Position numbers and translations under genes: made by a program. DNA of 35,738 nucleotides from Brevinematales bacterium (GTDB lineage: Bacteria > Spirochaetota > Brevinematia > Brevinematales > GWF1-51-8): positions 1 through 35,738 of the forward strand of contig JABLXV010000037.1 in assembly GCA_013177895.1 (NCBI GenBank). Reading direction: 5' to 3'. Below are positions 1 through 8,122 of this stretch, in pieces. Within the stretch, counting starts at the first letter, position 1. Each line of letters begins with the position of its first letter. The notes under the pieces were generated by a model. That model saw only the letters and a list, made by a program, of their open reading frames with translations. It ran no database searches and was not told the origin of the DNA.

Positions 1-934
<934 letters not shown>

Positions 935-995
935 TCATCGGCGGATAGGAGGGCGAAGCATACCTATTCCACACGGATACATTCGGAAGGGAAAG

Positions 996-1024
996 CCACA
1001 GAGACACGGAGAGCACGGAGGGGG
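996..1024 (+). repeat. Short CACAGAGACACGGAG-type dispersed sequence
   Basis: A purine-rich tract with CCACAGAGACACGGAG followed by AGCACGGAGGGGG. Similar CACAGAGACACAGAGG strings recur in intergenic DNA of many unrelated bacteria, as I recall. Only one copy is seen here, so its repeat status is inferred. The rest of the 848-1142 gap holds the two promoters and nothing else I recognise. Confidence 0.3.
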
Positions 1025-1083
1025 AATTGACTTTCATATAGTTATTCTCACTTAATAGGTGGTGTAGATCAATATAATTTAAG

Positions 1084-1112
1084 TTGACATAAATATGATA
1101 TATGTTTACTAT
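1084..1112 (+). promoter_or_regulatory. Promoter of the HTH-ATPase-STAS gene
   Basis: TTGACA (1084-1089), a 17-bp spacer and TACTAT (1107-1112). The transcript would begin near 1119 and give a leader of about 24 nt ending in the SD GAGGG (1135-1139) before the ATG at 1143. Confidence 0.65.
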
Positions 1113-1121
1113 ATACCATAT
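1093..1121. promoter_or_regulatory. Dyad operator overlapping the promoter
   Basis: ATATGATATAT (1093-1103) and ATATACCATAT (1111-1121) are inverted copies, 10 of 11 bases pairing, around a 7-bp centre. The dyad covers the spacer and -10 element, so a bound protein would block RNA polymerase. The adjacent gene encodes an N-terminal HTH, which makes autoregulation the simplest reading; this is inference. Confidence 0.55.
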
Positions 1122-1142
1122 TTATATTGACAAAGAGGGAAT

Positions 1143-2234
1143 ATGTCGTTACCGAAAGAAACACGGGAAGAGATTAAGGAATTTTTATTACACTCGATAT
1201 TTGAGAAGAAGACAGGATTTATCCGTGAGACTACGGAGAAATTCGGTATATCCCGTCAGGCGGTAAACCGCTATCTACAATCTTTGATGGAACAAGACAT
1301 CGTAGAAAAAAAGGGTTCAGGACGGAATACTGAATATTTTTTAAAGAAGACAAGGTTTTCAATTCTTTTAAATGTAGATGAAAATTTAGAAGAAGATTTA
1401 GTATGGCGAAAAGAAGTCCTACCGAAACTTCCCGAACTAAAACAGAATGTGCTCGATATCTGCCAATATGGTTTTACCGAAATGCTGAATAACGTTATCG
1501 ATCACTCAGAATCTAATACTGTATTAATAGATATATCTTTTGACAGTATTTTTATTATATTTTGGATATCCGATTTAGGTGTGGGTATTTTTAATAAAAT
1601 TCAAAACGACTTAGGTTTAGCATCCCCGCGAGAATCAATTATCGAATTGGAAAAGGGGAAGTTCACTTCTGATCCAAAACATCATTCGGGTGAGGGAATA
1701 TTTTTTACCTCACGTGCGTTTGATAAATTTGGGATTTTATCTGAAGATTTGCAATTTTATAGTAAGTATTCTAACGATATGTTTATTCTAACCCCCAATC
1801 CTCTAAATTCTTTTTCCGAAGGTACAATAGTGAAAATGGGAATATATAGAGATTCTAAAACTCAAATAGCTAATGTATTTTCAAAATACACGGATAATGA
1901 AACTGACTATGGATTCTCAAAAACTGAAGTCTATGTTGACCTAATGTTATCAAAAGGAGAGAATCTTATTTCTCGTTCACAAGCAAAACGATTACTAAAT
2001 GGATTTGAGAAATTTAAAACTATTATTCTTGTTTTCGATAATATTGAATCGATAGGTCAGGGATTCGCAGATGAGATTTTCAGAGTCTTTAAAAACAACC
2101 ATCCCGATATAGAAATCATCCCCACTCACGCCGGCGAAGATGTCATGCGGATGATCATGCACGTCTTACGGTCCGACAAGTCTCCCGCTACCGCGGAAGA
2201 CAAGCTCACCGGCCGAAGCAAAGGGAAAGATTAA
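1143..2234 (+). CDS. HTH - HATPase - STAS-like (DUF4325) regulatory protein
   Basis: 363 aa with three parts. Residues ~1-68 form a winged helix (ISRQAVNRYLQSLMEQDIV resembles a recognition helix). Residues ~95-235 are a GHKL/histidine-kinase-like ATPase without a phospho-His module: N-box EMLNNVIDHS (113-122), G1 box DLGVGI (144-149) and G2 GEGIFF (183-188). Residues ~270-345 match the STAS-like DUF4325 fold (SRSQAKRLL, FDNIESIGQGFADEIFRVF). GHKL ATPases and STAS domains are the two partners in SpoIIAB/SpoIIAA-type anti-sigma switches; here they are fused to DNA binding. The gene body is AT-rich but the last ~40 codons are GC-rich, which suggests a mosaic or recent transfer. No partner gene is adjacent. 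The molecular role (stress switch or defence sensor) is unknown. Confidence 0.85.
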   Translation: MSLPKETREEIKEFLLHSIFEKKTGFIRETTEKFGISRQAVNRYLQSLMEQDIVEKKGSGRNTEYFLKKTRFSILLNVDENLEEDLVWRKEVLPKLPELKQNVLDICQYGFTEMLNNVIDHSESNTVLIDISFDSIFIIFWISDLGVGIFNKIQNDLGLASPRESIIELEKGKFTSDPKHHSGEGIFFTSRAFDKFGILSEDLQFYSKYSNDMFILTPNPLNSFSEGTIVKMGIYRDSKTQIANVFSKYTDNETDYGFSKTEVYVDLMLSKGENLISRSQAKRLLNGFEKFKTIILVFDNIESIGQGFADEIFRVFKNNHPDIEIIPTHAGEDVMRMIMHVLRSDKSPATAEDKLTGRSKGKD

Positions 2235-2352
2235 CAATAAACAAACTATGCTATATTCGAATTGTTAAAATATTTTATCCCCGATTCCATACCGTCATTT
2301 CCCATTTTTACCCAAATCTGCTATAATAACGTACTAAAAATAAGGATTGTCT

Positions 2353-2745
2353 ATGAACAACGAGATTAAAAGAATCGAATCACCCGGCGCCCCGAAAGCG
2401 GTCGGGCCGTACTCCCAGGCTATCGAGGCGGGAGATTTCCTGTTCCTGTCCGGGCAGTTACCGATGACCCCGTCGGGCGAGATGGTCCCGGGCGACGTAG
2501 CCGCGCAGACCGAGCAGGTGCTGAAGAATGTCGGCGCGATACTCCAGATACGCGGGCTTACTTTAGCCGATGTCGTCAAGTCCGAGGTATTCCTGAAGGA
2601 TTTGGAGGATTTCGCTAAGATGAACGAGGTCTATATGCGCTACTTCCGCGAATCGGTAAAACCCGCGCGTTCGACCCTGCAGGTCGCGCGTATCCCGAAA
2701 GACGCGCTGGTAGAGATCGCCTGCGTCGCGTATATCAAAAAATAA
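2353..2745 (+). CDS. ridA: RidA family reactive enamine/imine deaminase
   Basis: 130 aa, the usual RidA/YjgF length. RidA hydrolyses reactive 2-aminoacrylate and related enamines released by PLP enzymes, protecting them in the cytoplasm. Visible signatures are [13 protein letters not shown] near the N-terminus, FLSGQLPM, and the C-terminal block with [10 protein letters not shown], where the arginine binds the substrate carboxylate, then LVEIACVAY. The ATG at 2353 is chosen over an in-frame TTG at 2347 because the SD TAAGGA (2341-2346) lies 6 nt before it. The gene stands alone between the HTH-ATPase gene and valS. The family also includes non-deaminating paralogues, but the arginine is present. 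Confidence 0.9.
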   Translation: MNNEIKRIESPGAPKAVGPYSQAIEAGDFLFLSGQLPMTPSGEMVPGDVAAQTEQVLKNVGAILQIRGLTLADVVKSEVFLKDLEDFAKMNEVYMRYFRESVKPARSTLQVARIPKDALVEIACVAYIKK

Positions 2746-2757
2746 CCGGACGGCGTC

Positions 2758-2793
2758 CCGGCATGGCGGAACGCAGCCCGTTTCCCATGCCGG
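2758..2793 (+). terminator. Possible hairpin terminator after ridA
   Basis: CCGGCATG (2758-2765) pairs with CATGCCGG (2786-2793) across a 20-nt loop, 12 nt after the ridA stop. There is no following U-run, so intrinsic termination is doubtful. Confidence 0.3.
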
Positions 2794-2958
2794 ACTCGGT
2801 TCGATAAAATACCTTCCCGCCTATTCTGGGCGCCTGAACTCACGAATGACCGCTGAATCGGAAAACCGATAAAAGCGGTATCTATTCTGCCTACAGTCAA
2901 CTTACCAATACCGATCTGTAAAATCAGGGTTTATTATATTATCCTAATAAACGGATTA

Positions 2959-2987
2959 TTGACAGACGGGCGTTTTCAAAGTAAAAT
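2959..2987 (+). promoter_or_regulatory. valS promoter
   Basis: TTGACA (2959-2964), exactly 17 bp, then TAAAAT (2982-2987). The predicted +1 falls at about 2994, which makes the upstream in-frame ATG at 2994 unlikely to be used with an SD and favours the ATG at 3024. Confidence 0.7.
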
Positions 2988-3023
2988 CTATATATGACAA
3001 TAAGTTACCCCAAGGAGCCCGTG

Positions 3024-5663
3024 ATGAGCGAGGGTTTGCCCCAGAGTTATAATCCCAAGGAATTCGAAGAAGCCCTGTACCGTTTCTGGACGGACGAGGG
3101 ATATTTTCATAGCGAGGTGAATCCGGCTAAGAAACCGTACACTATCGTGATACCGCCCCCGAATGTCACCGGGATGCTCCACATGGGGCATATCCTGAAC
3201 AACACGATTCAGGATATCCTCATCCGTTACCACCGGATGAACGGGTACGAGGCGTGCTGGATACCCGGCACCGACCATGCCTCTATCGCGACCGAGTCGA
3301 AGGTCGTGAAATGGCTCGCCGAGAGCGGCATCTCCAAGGAGAAGATCGGGCGCGAGAAGTTCCTCGAATACGCCCGCGACTGGAAGGACAAGTACGGCGG
3401 CATTATTATCAGCCAGCTCAAACGGATGGGGGCGTCCTGCGACTGGGAACGCGAACGTTTCACTATGGACGACGGGTATTATAAGGCCGTTATCCACGCG
3501 TTCGTCGACCTCTATAAAAAGGGTTACATCTATAAGGGATACCGCCTCGTGAACTGGTGCCCGGTCTCCAAATCGGCTATCTCCGAGGAGGAGGTCTATT
3601 ACCAGGAGGTCAAGGGCAGCCTGTGGTATATCCATTACCCCGTCAAGGACTCGGATGAGATCATCACGATCGCGACGACGCGCCCCGAGACCCTTCTCGG
3701 CGATACGGCGGTCGCGGTGAATCCCAAGGATAAACGCTACCAGCGCCTGATCGGCAAGACCGCCATCCTGCCGATTGTCGGGCGGGAAATCCCCATCATC
3801 GGGGACGAGTATGTCGATATGGACTTCGGCACGGGCGCGCTGAAGGTGACCCCCGCGCACGACCCCAACGACTACGAGCTCGCCAAGAAGCACGATCTCG
3901 AGATCATCAATATTATGAATATCGACGCTACCCTCAACGAACGCGTTCCCGACGAGTTCCGCGGCCTCGACCGTTACGAGGCACGCGAGGCGGTGGTGCA
4001 GAAGCTCAAGGAACTCAAGCTCCTCGTCAAGACCGAGGACTATACCAATAACGTCGGCTACAGCGAACGCGGGCATGTGCCTATCGAACCGCTTCTGTCC
4101 GAGCAGTGGTTTATGCGGATGGAGGAACTGGTCAAGCCCGCGATTGAAAAGGTCAGGGACGGCTCGATCAAACTGTATCCCGAACGATGGGTAAAGACCT
4201 ATTTCCACTGGCTCGAAAATGTCCGCGACTGGTGCATCTCCCGCCAGCTCTGGTGGGGGCATCGTATCCCGGTATACTACTGCGCCGATTGCGGGTTTTA
4301 CGATGCGTACGAGACCGCGCCGAAGAAGTGCGAAAAGTGCGGATCGGCGAAGATACGGCAGGACGAAGACGTGCTCGATACATGGGCGTCCTCGTGGCTG
4401 TGGCCGTTCGCGGTGCATAGCTGGCCGGAAAAGGACGCCGACCTTGATTATTACTACCCCACCAATACGCTCGTGACCGCGCCGGATATTATTTTCTTCT
4501 GGGTCGCGCGCATGATTATCGCGGGGCAGGAGTTCCTCGGGAAAATCCCGTTCGATAAGGTCTATTTTACCGGGCTGGTGCGCGACGAGCAGGGGCGCAA
4601 GATGAGCAAGTCGCTCGGCAACTCGCCCGACCCGCTCGACGTGATCGCCGAATACGGCGCCGACGCGCTCCGTTATACGGTCATCCGTCTCGCGCCTATC
4701 GGCAACGATATCCTCTACAGCAACGAAAAATGCGAGCTCGGACGTAACTTCGCGAATAAGATCTGGAACGCGTCGAAATTTATCCTGCTGAACGCGGAAA
4801 ATATCAAGACCCAGGAACTGTCTAAGATCGAGTTCGACGATATCGATAAATGGATACTCACCCGTTATAATAAAACAATCTCGAAGGTGCGCGACGAGAT
4901 CGAGGGATTCCGTTTTAACGACGCGACTATATCGCTCTACGAGTTCATCTGGAACGATTTCTGCGACTGGTATATCGAAGCGTCTAAGATAAAAATCTAC
5001 AACGGCGCCGACGCGGAGAAAGCCGGCAAGGTCGCCGTGCTCCTCTTTGTCCTCGACGGCGCTCTCAAACTTCTCCATCCGGTCATGCCGTTTGTCACCG
5101 AGAAAATCTGCCGGGCATTGCCCGGCGCGGGAAAAACGATTATGACCGCCGAATATCCCGCATATAACGAAAAATTTGTGTTCGAGCGCGAGGAGTCGGA
5201 TATCGAGTGGGTCAAGCAGGTCATCTACACGATCCGTAATATCCGCGGCGAGAAAGGGATACCCCCGCACGTGCAGGTCGCGGTTAAAATTCAGCCCGAC
5301 GAGGAGTCGTCCGCGCCGCGTATCGACAAGAACCGCGAACTGATACTCCGCCTGTCCAAGGCGTCGTCCGCCGACACGGTTTCCGGCTACGCAAAGGCCG
5401 ATAACGAGGTCGCGGGTATCGGGCCGGGATTCCGGCTTTTCATCTCGCTCGAGGGGGTGATCGATGTCCCGAAAGAGCGCGAAAAGCTGAAAAAGGAGAT
5501 CGAGCGTACCGAGGGCTCCATCAAGGGCACGAAGGCCAAGCTGTCGAACGCGAAGTTTGTCGGGCAGGCTCCGGCGGATATAGTGGAGAAGGAGCGGGGG
5601 AAGCTCGCCTATCTCGAAACGGAGCTGGAGAAGCTGAAAAGCAACCTCGCCGCGCTGAAGTGA
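3024..5663 (+). CDS. valS: Valyl-tRNA synthetase
   Basis: 879 aa class I aminoacyl-tRNA synthetase that charges tRNA-Val and edits mischarged threonine. The order is classical: Rossmann core with HMGH (53-56), the CP1 editing insert with ATTRPETLLGDTAVAV, a zinc-ribbon-like CADC...CEKC stretch beginning at about residue 420, KMSKS (526-530), the anticodon-binding helical domain, and the C-terminal coiled-coil arm (a Lys/Glu-rich end). Length is typical for ValRS. The ATG at 3024 has an SD AAGGAG 6 nt upstream; the in-frame ATG at 2994 has none and sits on the predicted +1. The opposite strand is open over almost the whole gene, an effect of base composition. Confidence 0.97.
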   Translation: MSEGLPQSYNPKEFEEALYRFWTDEGYFHSEVNPAKKPYTIVIPPPNVTGMLHMGHILNNTIQDILIRYHRMNGYEACWIPGTDHASIATESKVVKWLAESGISKEKIGREKFLEYARDWKDKYGGIIISQLKRMGASCDWERERFTMDDGYYKAVIHAFVDLYKKGYIYKGYRLVNWCPVSKSAISEEEVYYQEVKGSLWYIHYPVKDSDEIITIATTRPETLLGDTAVAVNPKDKRYQRLIGKTAILPIVGREIPIIGDEYVDMDFGTGALKVTPAHDPNDYELAKKHDLEIINIMNIDATLNERVPDEFRGLDRYEAREAVVQKLKELKLLVKTEDYTNNVGYSERGHVPIEPLLSEQWFMRMEELVKPAIEKVRDGSIKLYPERWVKTYFHWLENVRDWCISRQLWWGHRIPVYYCADCGFYDAYETAPKKCEKCGSAKIRQDEDVLDTWASSWLWPFAVHSWPEKDADLDYYYPTNTLVTAPDIIFFWVARMIIAGQEFLGKIPFDKVYFTGLVRDEQGRKMSKSLGNSPDPLDVIAEYGADALRYTVIRLAPIGNDILYSNEKCELGRNFANKIWNASKFILLNAENIKTQELSKIEFDDIDKWILTRYNKTISKVRDEIEGFRFNDATISLYEFIWNDFCDWYIEASKIKIYNGADAEKAGKVAVLLFVLDGALKLLHPVMPFVTEKICRALPGAGKTIMTAEYPAYNEKFVFEREESDIEWVKQVIYTIRNIRGEKGIPPHVQVAVKIQPDEESSAPRIDKNRELILRLSKASSADTVSGYAKADNEVAGIGPGFRLFISLEGVIDVPKEREKLKKEIERTEGSIKGTKAKLSNAKFVGQAPADIVEKERGKLAYLETELEKLKSNLAALK

Positions 5664-5793
5664 CAGCCCCTCGACGGGCACGGGGTGACAGGATATCATT
5701 GCGATGCCGCGCTACAATTATTTATGAAGCGCGGTAGAAGCAATCTGTTTTGTTCGCGGCGACAGCCCCTCCGGCGGGCTCGGGATGACAGGA
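5662..5793. repeat. Pair of imperfect direct repeats between valS and dcd
   Basis: GACAGCCCCTCGACGGGC (from 5662) and GACAGCCCCTCCGGCGGGCT (from 5761) start two ~32-bp copies that both end in TGACAGGA. Between them lies a CCGCGC/GCGCGG hairpin and GAAGCAATCTGTTTTG, which resembles 15410-15430. The first copy begins within the valS stop codon. They look like remnants of a dispersed intergenic repeat. Confidence 0.5.
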
Positions 5794-5819
5794 GATAAGA
5801 AAAAGATAAGGGGAAACTT

Positions 5820-6335
5820 ATGATACTCACTGGCGGCGAGATACTGAAAGAGATGCAGGCGGGAAATATATCGATCGAACCGTACGACCGCGCGCGCCTC
5901 AACCCCAACTCGTACAACCTATGCCTCCATCCGACGCTGCATATGCTGTCGGACGATGTGCTGGATATGAAAAAGAAGTGCGCTACGAAGGAAATTGTGA
6001 TCCCGGAAAGCGGATTCCGCCTCGATCCCGGACGGCTCTATCTCGGACGGACGGTGGAGTTTACTAAGTCGCTCAAGCACGTGCCCCTTCTCGAGGGGCG
6101 TTCCAGTATCGGCCGCCTCGGCATATCGATCCATGCCACCGCGGGGTTCGGCGACGTGGGCTTCCGCGGATTCTGGACCCTCGAGATATCGGTCGTCCAG
6201 CCGGTCATTATCTACCCCCTGATCGAAATCTGCCAGATTTATTATACCGAGGTCAAGGGCGAACTGATGGAATATAAAGGAAAGTACCAGAATAATCAGG
6301 GAATACAAGTCAGCCAGATTTTTAACGAATTATAA
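5820..6335 (+). CDS. dcd: dCTP deaminase
   Basis: 171 aa trimeric dUTPase-fold enzyme converting dCTP to dUTP (or straight to dUMP in bifunctional members) for thymidylate synthesis. Evidence: RLNPNSYNLCLHP near residue 30, the nucleotide-binding core EGRSSIGRLGISIHATAGF and the catalytic-glutamate segment FRGFWTLEI, followed by PLIEICQIYY and the C-terminal KYQNNQGI that closes over the triphosphate. It resembles the short Clostridium/Thermotoga-type Dcd more than the 193-aa enterobacterial enzyme. The SD AAGGGGA sits just upstream of the ATG. Mono- versus bifunctional activity cannot be decided by eye. Confidence 0.92.
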   Translation: MILTGGEILKEMQAGNISIEPYDRARLNPNSYNLCLHPTLHMLSDDVLDMKKKCATKEIVIPESGFRLDPGRLYLGRTVEFTKSLKHVPLLEGRSSIGRLGISIHATAGFGDVGFRGFWTLEISVVQPVIIYPLIEICQIYYTEVKGELMEYKGKYQNNQGIQVSQIFNEL

Positions 6336-6374
6336 CCGCAATTTCACTTTTGTATGTTTTCATGCGATAATAGT

Positions 6375-6440
6375 ATGGTCACTTCTAAAAACCCTCTTTT
6401 CTACCAAATTTAAAGGAAAAGAGGACAAGGAATTGACCAT
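6375..6440. repeat. Interrupted hairpin between dcd and the HD-GYP gene
   Basis: Outer arms ATGGTCA (6375-6381) and TGACCAT (6434-6440) and inner arms CCTCTTTTC (6393-6401) and GAAAAGAGG (6416-6424) pair perfectly and are nested. There is no coding potential. It could be a structured RNA leader, a terminator for dcd, or a repeat. Confidence 0.5.
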
Positions 6441-6498
6441 TGGGTGTATCTTAAAGATATATCATAAGTAATGTTAAATGTGTTAATAGTTTTTAGAA
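6383..6498. repeat. 10-bp inverted repeats TTCTAAAAAC / GTTTTTAGAA
   Basis: Perfect 10-bp arms at 6383-6392 and 6489-6498, about 96 bp apart, enclosing much of the nested hairpin. The minus-strand string GGTTCTAAAAACT at the right arm recurs close to 22327, next to another repeat. Confidence 0.45.
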
Positions 6499-6507
6499 CC
6501 GCCCATA

Positions 6508-6516
6508 TGTTATAAC
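6508..6516 (+). promoter_or_regulatory. Possible extended -10 promoter for the HD-GYP gene
   Basis: TGTTATAAC is an extended -10 (TGn-TATAAC) located 25 nt before the ATG at 6542. No good -35 is seen. Confidence 0.35.
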
Positions 6517-6541
6517 TCTGCTGTGCGGAGAACGAATTAAA

Positions 6542-7681
6542 ATGTTTGAAAAAGACAAGCTCAAAGAAGTCGACGTCAATTTCCTGAAACCCGGCTCGAT
6601 ACTCTCCGGCATCCTTTTCGATGAAAAGGGGACGATGCTCTGGCCCGCGCGTAAACCGTTAACCGACGTCTTTATATCCAAACTGAAAGTGAAGGGTATA
6701 GAGAGGGTTTATTATGTCCCGCCGAAATGGAAGAGCGAAGGCGAACAGACCCCGTTGTTCAGTACCGAATCGCTCACGTTCGCGCAGGAAGCCCTCGACG
6801 AAATGGTCACCCAGATCAAATTCGGCAAAATCCCCGAGCTGAAAAACGCCCGTCTGACTATCGAGAAGCTCTTCCACGATATGGAGCTGAATACCAACGG
6901 ATTTCTCAACCTGATGGTGCTCAAGGACTACGATACCTACACTTATACCCATTCCATCAACGTCGGGCTCCTGTCGATGTTCCTCACGAAACAGCTCGGT
7001 TTTAACACCTACTTCGTCCAGGAGATCGCCCTGGGGGGATTTCTCCACGATATCGGGAAGATCAAGATACCGACGAAGATCGTGAACAAGCACGGCAACC
7101 TTACCGACGAGGAGTTTAAGATCATGAAGAACCACCCCGTCTACGGGTTCAAGCTGGTGAAGGACGACCCGTCCCTCAGCAACTATGTCAAGAAGGTCGT
7201 ATTGTTCCATCACGAAAAATGGGCGGGCGGGGGATACCCCCTCGGGCTGAAGGCCGACGCTATCGGGAACTTCGCGCAGATTGTCGCGGTATCCGACGTG
7301 TACGACGCGCTCACCACCGAGCGTTCCTATAAAAAGCCCTATTCCATCAACGACGCGTTACTCTATGTGATGCGGAATACGAACACGCACTTCTGTTCCT
7401 ACATCTCCCAGCGTTTCATCTACGAGATGTCCCTGCGTTACGAACTCGGCTCGTTCTATCCGGTCGGCGCGTTCGTCCAGCTCACCACCGGGGAGATCGG
7501 GTATATCACAGGGAAGGATAAAGAGTACACGATGAGACCGGAAGTGGCTATCCTGAAGAACCAGAAGGGCGTACCGTTGCGGGTGCCGATCCAGATCGAC
7601 CTCAAACGGGATACCTCCCGCCAGATCAGCAAGACGATCGACGAGCCGGAGGAGATCGAGAAGCTGTCATATTTATTGTAG
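6542..7681 (+). CDS. HD-GYP domain cyclic-di-GMP phosphodiesterase
   Basis: 379 aa cytoplasmic protein, no membrane segment. Residues 1-~75 look like the N-terminal domain often found before HD-GYP (DUF3391-like; low certainty). The HD-GYP domain spans ~125-300: YTHSINVGLLS, the metal-binding HDIGK (169-173), KIPTKIVNK, HHEKWAGGGYP (from 223), and VYDALTTERSYKKP. The glycine-tyrosine-proline signature is intact, so hydrolysis of c-di-GMP to pGpG/GMP is expected. About 75 residues of beta-rich tail follow, with a G-E-I-GYITG turn. SD is a GGAG 11 nt upstream. It is separated from dcd by 206 bp of structured DNA, so it is probably a single-gene unit. Confidence 0.9.
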   Translation: MFEKDKLKEVDVNFLKPGSILSGILFDEKGTMLWPARKPLTDVFISKLKVKGIERVYYVPPKWKSEGEQTPLFSTESLTFAQEALDEMVTQIKFGKIPELKNARLTIEKLFHDMELNTNGFLNLMVLKDYDTYTYTHSINVGLLSMFLTKQLGFNTYFVQEIALGGFLHDIGKIKIPTKIVNKHGNLTDEEFKIMKNHPVYGFKLVKDDPSLSNYVKKVVLFHHEKWAGGGYPLGLKADAIGNFAQIVAVSDVYDALTTERSYKKPYSINDALLYVMRNTNTHFCSYISQRFIYEMSLRYELGSFYPVGAFVQLTTGEIGYITGKDKEYTMRPEVAILKNQKGVPLRVPIQIDLKRDTSRQISKTIDEPEEIEKLSYLL

Positions 7682-7766
7682 AGATATTTCCATCCGAAAC
7701 ACCCCTATTTAGAATAAATCATTAAAATCCCTCTTAATCATCGACCGGTAAACTCATGCGTTTTAT

Positions 7767-8029
7767 TTTCTTTCTTTCCCACAGGGGAAAGAAAGAAACA
7801 AAGTAAGGCTGCCGCGCAGGATAAAGCTTAAAAGCGAAGCAGGGTACTCCGATTCGGGCACAACTCCTTCCTCGCGTAGCTCGGTCGTCAAACAAGTGCC
7901 CTTATTCGGATTACCCTGTAGAAGGAAGCGCTTTATAAAGCGCGGAGAAAGGCAAAAGCAACAGCCGAAAAATTAATGATTTCGGAGGCCGAGTATCCCG
8001 AAGGGATGTATCGAGGCCATAGAGGCGGT
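7767..8029 (+). repeat. Dispersed composite repeat, copy A
   Basis: The 7682-8122 gap has no credible gene. It holds a perfect 14-bp hairpin (TTTCTTTCTTTCCC at 7767-7780, loop acag, complement at 7785-7798), then GCCGCGCAGGATAAAGCT (shared with copy B). A long imperfect inverted repeat follows, CAGGGTACTCCGATTCGGGC... (7840-7861) with GTGCCC...ACCCTG (7896-7918). After it come GCGCTTTATAAAGCGC, an AAAGGCAAAA...ACAGCC block, CCGAGTATCCCG...TATCGAGG (7989-8015) and CATAGAGGCGGT (8018-8029). The last three blocks recur in copy C. Confidence 0.7.
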
Positions 8030-8122
8030 TCTGTATTTTCTCCCGCCGCTGTGCCGTGTTTCTGGGTTCGCAGCCTGTCCCCTAAGGATTTGCCGGAGGG
8101 GGAAGGAAAAGGAATACTTTAT

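Noticed and set aside
2988-5699. 903-codon open frame opposite valS
   Set aside because: It is the antisense of a certain gene. Low-complexity composition (many Arg, Asp, Leu) and no domain; typical for a GC-skewed third position.
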